DNA of 6,113 bases from Ghiorsea sp. (lineage in GTDB: Bacteria > Pseudomonadota > Zetaproteobacteria > Mariprofundales > Mariprofundaceae), in NCBI GenBank assembly GCA_021772875.1, contig JAJFLD010000186.1, positions 1-6,113 of the forward strand, written 5' to 3'. Positions 4,620 to 6,113 of the stretch are shown in pieces. The notes beneath the pieces are model-generated. The model made no database searches and was not told the DNA's origin. It saw only the letters and a list, made by a program, of their open reading frames with translations. The translations under genes and the position numbers were made by a program. Position 1 is the stretch's first letter, and each line of letters starts with the position of its first letter.

Positions 4620-5604
4620 TTATTTCGGACTTTTCGAATTTGTGATGATTGTGAGCTTAGGTTTTTCACTGCTGGTGGCTGTGGTTAGCGCTGTCATTTA
4701 CCCTTTTGTTCAGACTAAGCTGCAAGCTTTAGCGCCAGCGCGACGTGCCAACACCTTGTTGCTTTGGTCGCTTGCACCAACGCTTGTTGGTGTGGTATTT
4801 ACATTGTTATCTTTTGTGCCTTCTTTCTTGAGTTTGATGGGCATTGTGCAAGATGACTGCACCGTGCATGACGCTCATTTTCACCTTTGTTTGATTCACC
4901 CACCGCTACCTTTAGACAGTATGATGTCTTGGGTGCTTGTTGCCTTTTTGGGTATTTTCTTTGTTGTTGCGACCTTCTTTTTCATGCTTGGGCTTGTTCG
5001 CGCGTTGAAGTTTCGCAAAATTTTGATGCTGACCAGCTATCAACATGCGCGTTTTGATGTTCGGGTGGTTGAATCCAAAAAACCATTGGCTATTGCCGTG
5101 GGTTTTTATCATATGCGGGTGTTTATATCCGATTATTTGTTGCAATCACTTTCACCACGGCAGTTGGATGTGGTGTTGGCACATGAACAAGCCCATTTAA
5201 ACCGAAAAGATGCTTTATGGCATTTGGTTGGTTATGTATTTTCGTTTGCACATATGCCTTGGTTACGCACACGCCTGCTTTCAGATATGAATTTGGCAAG
5301 TGAACAAGCTTGTGATGAAGTGGCTGCAAGCAAAACAGGGGATAGATTGTATGTGGCCAATACAATTGTTTTTCTTGAGCGATTATTTAGCAAACAGCAA
5401 GTACCTGCACATGCCTTTTCAATCATGGGTAGCAATATTCAACAAAGGGTAGAATCGTTGTTGCGAGCACCCGTTGTACATCATCCTAGTTATACGTTTT
5501 ATATGACGACCATTATTTCACTGCTTATCTTTTCACTTACTTCAGTGAGTGAGTTCCACCATCAAATAGAGCACATATTAGAGCTACTTACGAGGCAATC
5601 ATAA
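4612..5604 (+). CDS. M56-family (BlaR1/MecR1-type) membrane metalloprotease without a penicillin-binding domain
   Basis: The ATG at 4612 overlaps the repressor stop (ATGAATAA, 8 nt), giving 330 residues and likely translational coupling; an in-frame TTG at 4573 lies deep inside the repressor gene and is unlikely to be the start. Predicted membrane segments are at about 6-33, 48-76, 106-132 and 294-312. The cytoplasmic protease region between TM3 and TM4 contains HEQAH (191-195), the HExxH zinc motif, and E231 in ASEQACDE, the third ligand, as in BlaR1. After TM4 only about 18 residues remain, so the large beta-lactam sensor domain of BlaR1/MecR1 is missing. In BlaR1 topology the TM2-TM3 loop is periplasmic; here it carries C83, H86, H89, H91, C93 and H96, and the C-terminal tail carries H316, H317 and H321. 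The likely role is to sense a periplasmic signal and cleave the neighbouring repressor, de-repressing the efflux gene. The metal-sensing idea is inference from these residues and the context. Confidence 0.9.
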   Translation: MNNYFGLFEFVMIVSLGFSLLVAVVSAVIYPFVQTKLQALAPARRANTLLLWSLAPTLVGVVFTLLSFVPSFLSLMGIVQDDCTVHDAHFHLCLIHPPLPLDSMMSWVLVAFLGIFFVVATFFFMLGLVRALKFRKILMLTSYQHARFDVRVVESKKPLAIAVGFYHMRVFISDYLLQSLSPRQLDVVLAHEQAHLNRKDALWHLVGYVFSFAHMPWLRTRLLSDMNLASEQACDEVAASKTGDRLYVANTIVFLERLFSKQQVPAHAFSIMGSNIQQRVESLLRAPVVHHPSYTFYMTTIISLLIFSLTSVSEFHHQIEHILELLTRQS

Positions 5605-5606
5605 CC

Positions 5607-6113
5607 ATGTTAGATGTTGATAACATTAGTACAGATAGTAAAACCAAGATGAAATCACTCTCCAAGCACATCATTGTACCCATAGGATTATTGCTGTTCA
5701 CGCAAACTGCTGCATTGGCCGCAGAAGAGCATGTTTTTACGCTCACGCAAAGTGTGCAACGCGCCATCACTGTGGCCCCTGAAATGAAAGCGGCAAAGGC
5801 AGAAATCGGAAAACAATTCGGCGCTTTGGAGAGTGCAAGTGCGTGGCCAAATCCTACGGTGAGCTTGCAAGTTGATGACAATTTAAATCGAGAAGTGAAT
5901 AGAACGGGTTATGCAATAACCGAGCTTTCCATTTCACAGCCTTTACCATTTTGGCGCTTAGAAAGTCAACGCCAACAGGCCGAGGCCTTGATCAATGGTG
6001 CTGAGGCACAGCGAAATCAACAGCAATTGATGCTGGAATTTCAAGTGGCAAAACTTTTTCATGATTATCAACTCAAAGAGGCCAAGTTGAAGCTGGCAGA
6101 GCAGCGTTTGAGA
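5607..6113 (+). CDS. TolC-family outer-membrane efflux protein (5' part, truncated by window end)
   Basis: The frame stays open for 169 codons to the last base, so the C-terminal part is missing. It shows the N-terminal pattern of the outer-membrane efflux protein family (OEP; TolC, CzcC, CusC): a signal peptide (hydrophobic IIVPIGLLLF, cut after ALA at about residue 38), then TLTQSVQRAITVAPEMKAAKAEI, the conserved PNP turn (81-83) and FEEN-like SISQPLPF, followed by a long Gln/Ala/Leu-rich helix (118-169) typical of the periplasmic tunnel. Such proteins form the outer-membrane duct of tripartite export pumps. ATG 5607 lies 2 nt after the protease stop, with GAGG (5592-5595) 11 nt upstream. 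The next ATG, 5649, would give a more normal signal peptide (MKSLSK...) without the acidic 14-residue extension, so the true start may be there. Whether it belongs to a metal RND pump (CzcCBA/CusCBA type) would depend on the genes beyond the edge. Confidence 0.88.
   Translation, partial: MLDVDNISTDSKTKMKSLSKHIIVPIGLLLFTQTAALAAEEHVFTLTQSVQRAITVAPEMKAAKAEIGKQFGALESASAWPNPTVSLQVDDNLNREVNRTGYAITELSISQPLPFWRLESQRQQAEALINGAEAQRNQQQLMLEFQVAKLFHDYQLKEAKLKLAEQRLR

Noticed and set aside
4209..5604. Reading the repressor/protease pair as a beta-lactam resistance (bla/mec) system
   Set aside because: The M56 protein ends about 18 residues after its fourth membrane segment, so it has no penicillin-binding sensor, and no beta-lactamase or PBP gene is nearby. 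The neighbouring gene is an efflux channel.
1..6113. CRISPR array, rRNA, tRNA or insertion sequence
   Set aside because: No regularly spaced repeats, no recognisable RNA gene and no transposase motif were found on either strand.

Overview
The window looks like a chromosomal segment of a Gram-negative proteobacterium, most like Gammaproteobacteria or a close relative. The ABC-F protein is very close to enterobacterial YbiT from end to end. A PpiC-type parvulin, a periplasmic murein endopeptidase-like protein and a TolC-family outer-membrane channel all point to a cell with two membranes. Base composition is moderately AT-rich. The species cannot be named from this sequence. Left part (1-2094): a MIF/phenylpyruvate tautomerase-like gene (+) starts directly after what may be the stop codon of a gene cut by the window edge. 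It converges on two minus-strand genes. The first of these to be transcribed encodes a secreted MepA-like LAS metallopeptidase, and the second a cytoplasmic multi-zinc-ribbon protein with a coiled-coil tail. This pair looks more AT-rich than its right-hand neighbours (22/60 G+C at 541-600 and 20/60 at 841-900, against 29/60 at 2161-2220 and at 2581-2640, counted by hand), so it may be an accessory insertion. Middle part (2095-4101): ybiT (ABC-F ATPase) is followed by ppiC. Between them lies an 82-nt, strongly self-complementary element: 12-bp terminal arms around several small hairpins, just upstream of the ppiC ribosome binding site. Right part (4130-6113): a hairpin terminator after ppiC carries in its loop the -35 box of a good sigma70-type promoter. 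This promoter reads into a tightly packed operon: a BlaI/MecI-family repressor, an M56 (BlaR1/MecR1-type) membrane metalloprotease overlapping it by 8 nt, and a TolC-family outer-membrane efflux protein starting 2 nt after the protease and running off the right edge. The most interesting system is this last operon. The M56 protein has the membrane-embedded protease module of BlaR1 but no penicillin-binding sensor domain. Instead, the predicted periplasmic loop between TM2 and TM3 holds a dense Cys/His cluster, and a short His-rich tail follows TM4 on the same side. Together with the efflux gene, this suggests a one-protein sensor protease that detects a metal (or thiol/redox) signal in the periplasm, cleaves the repressor and switches on export. 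That functional reading is inference; the gene order, motifs and topology are read from the sequence.
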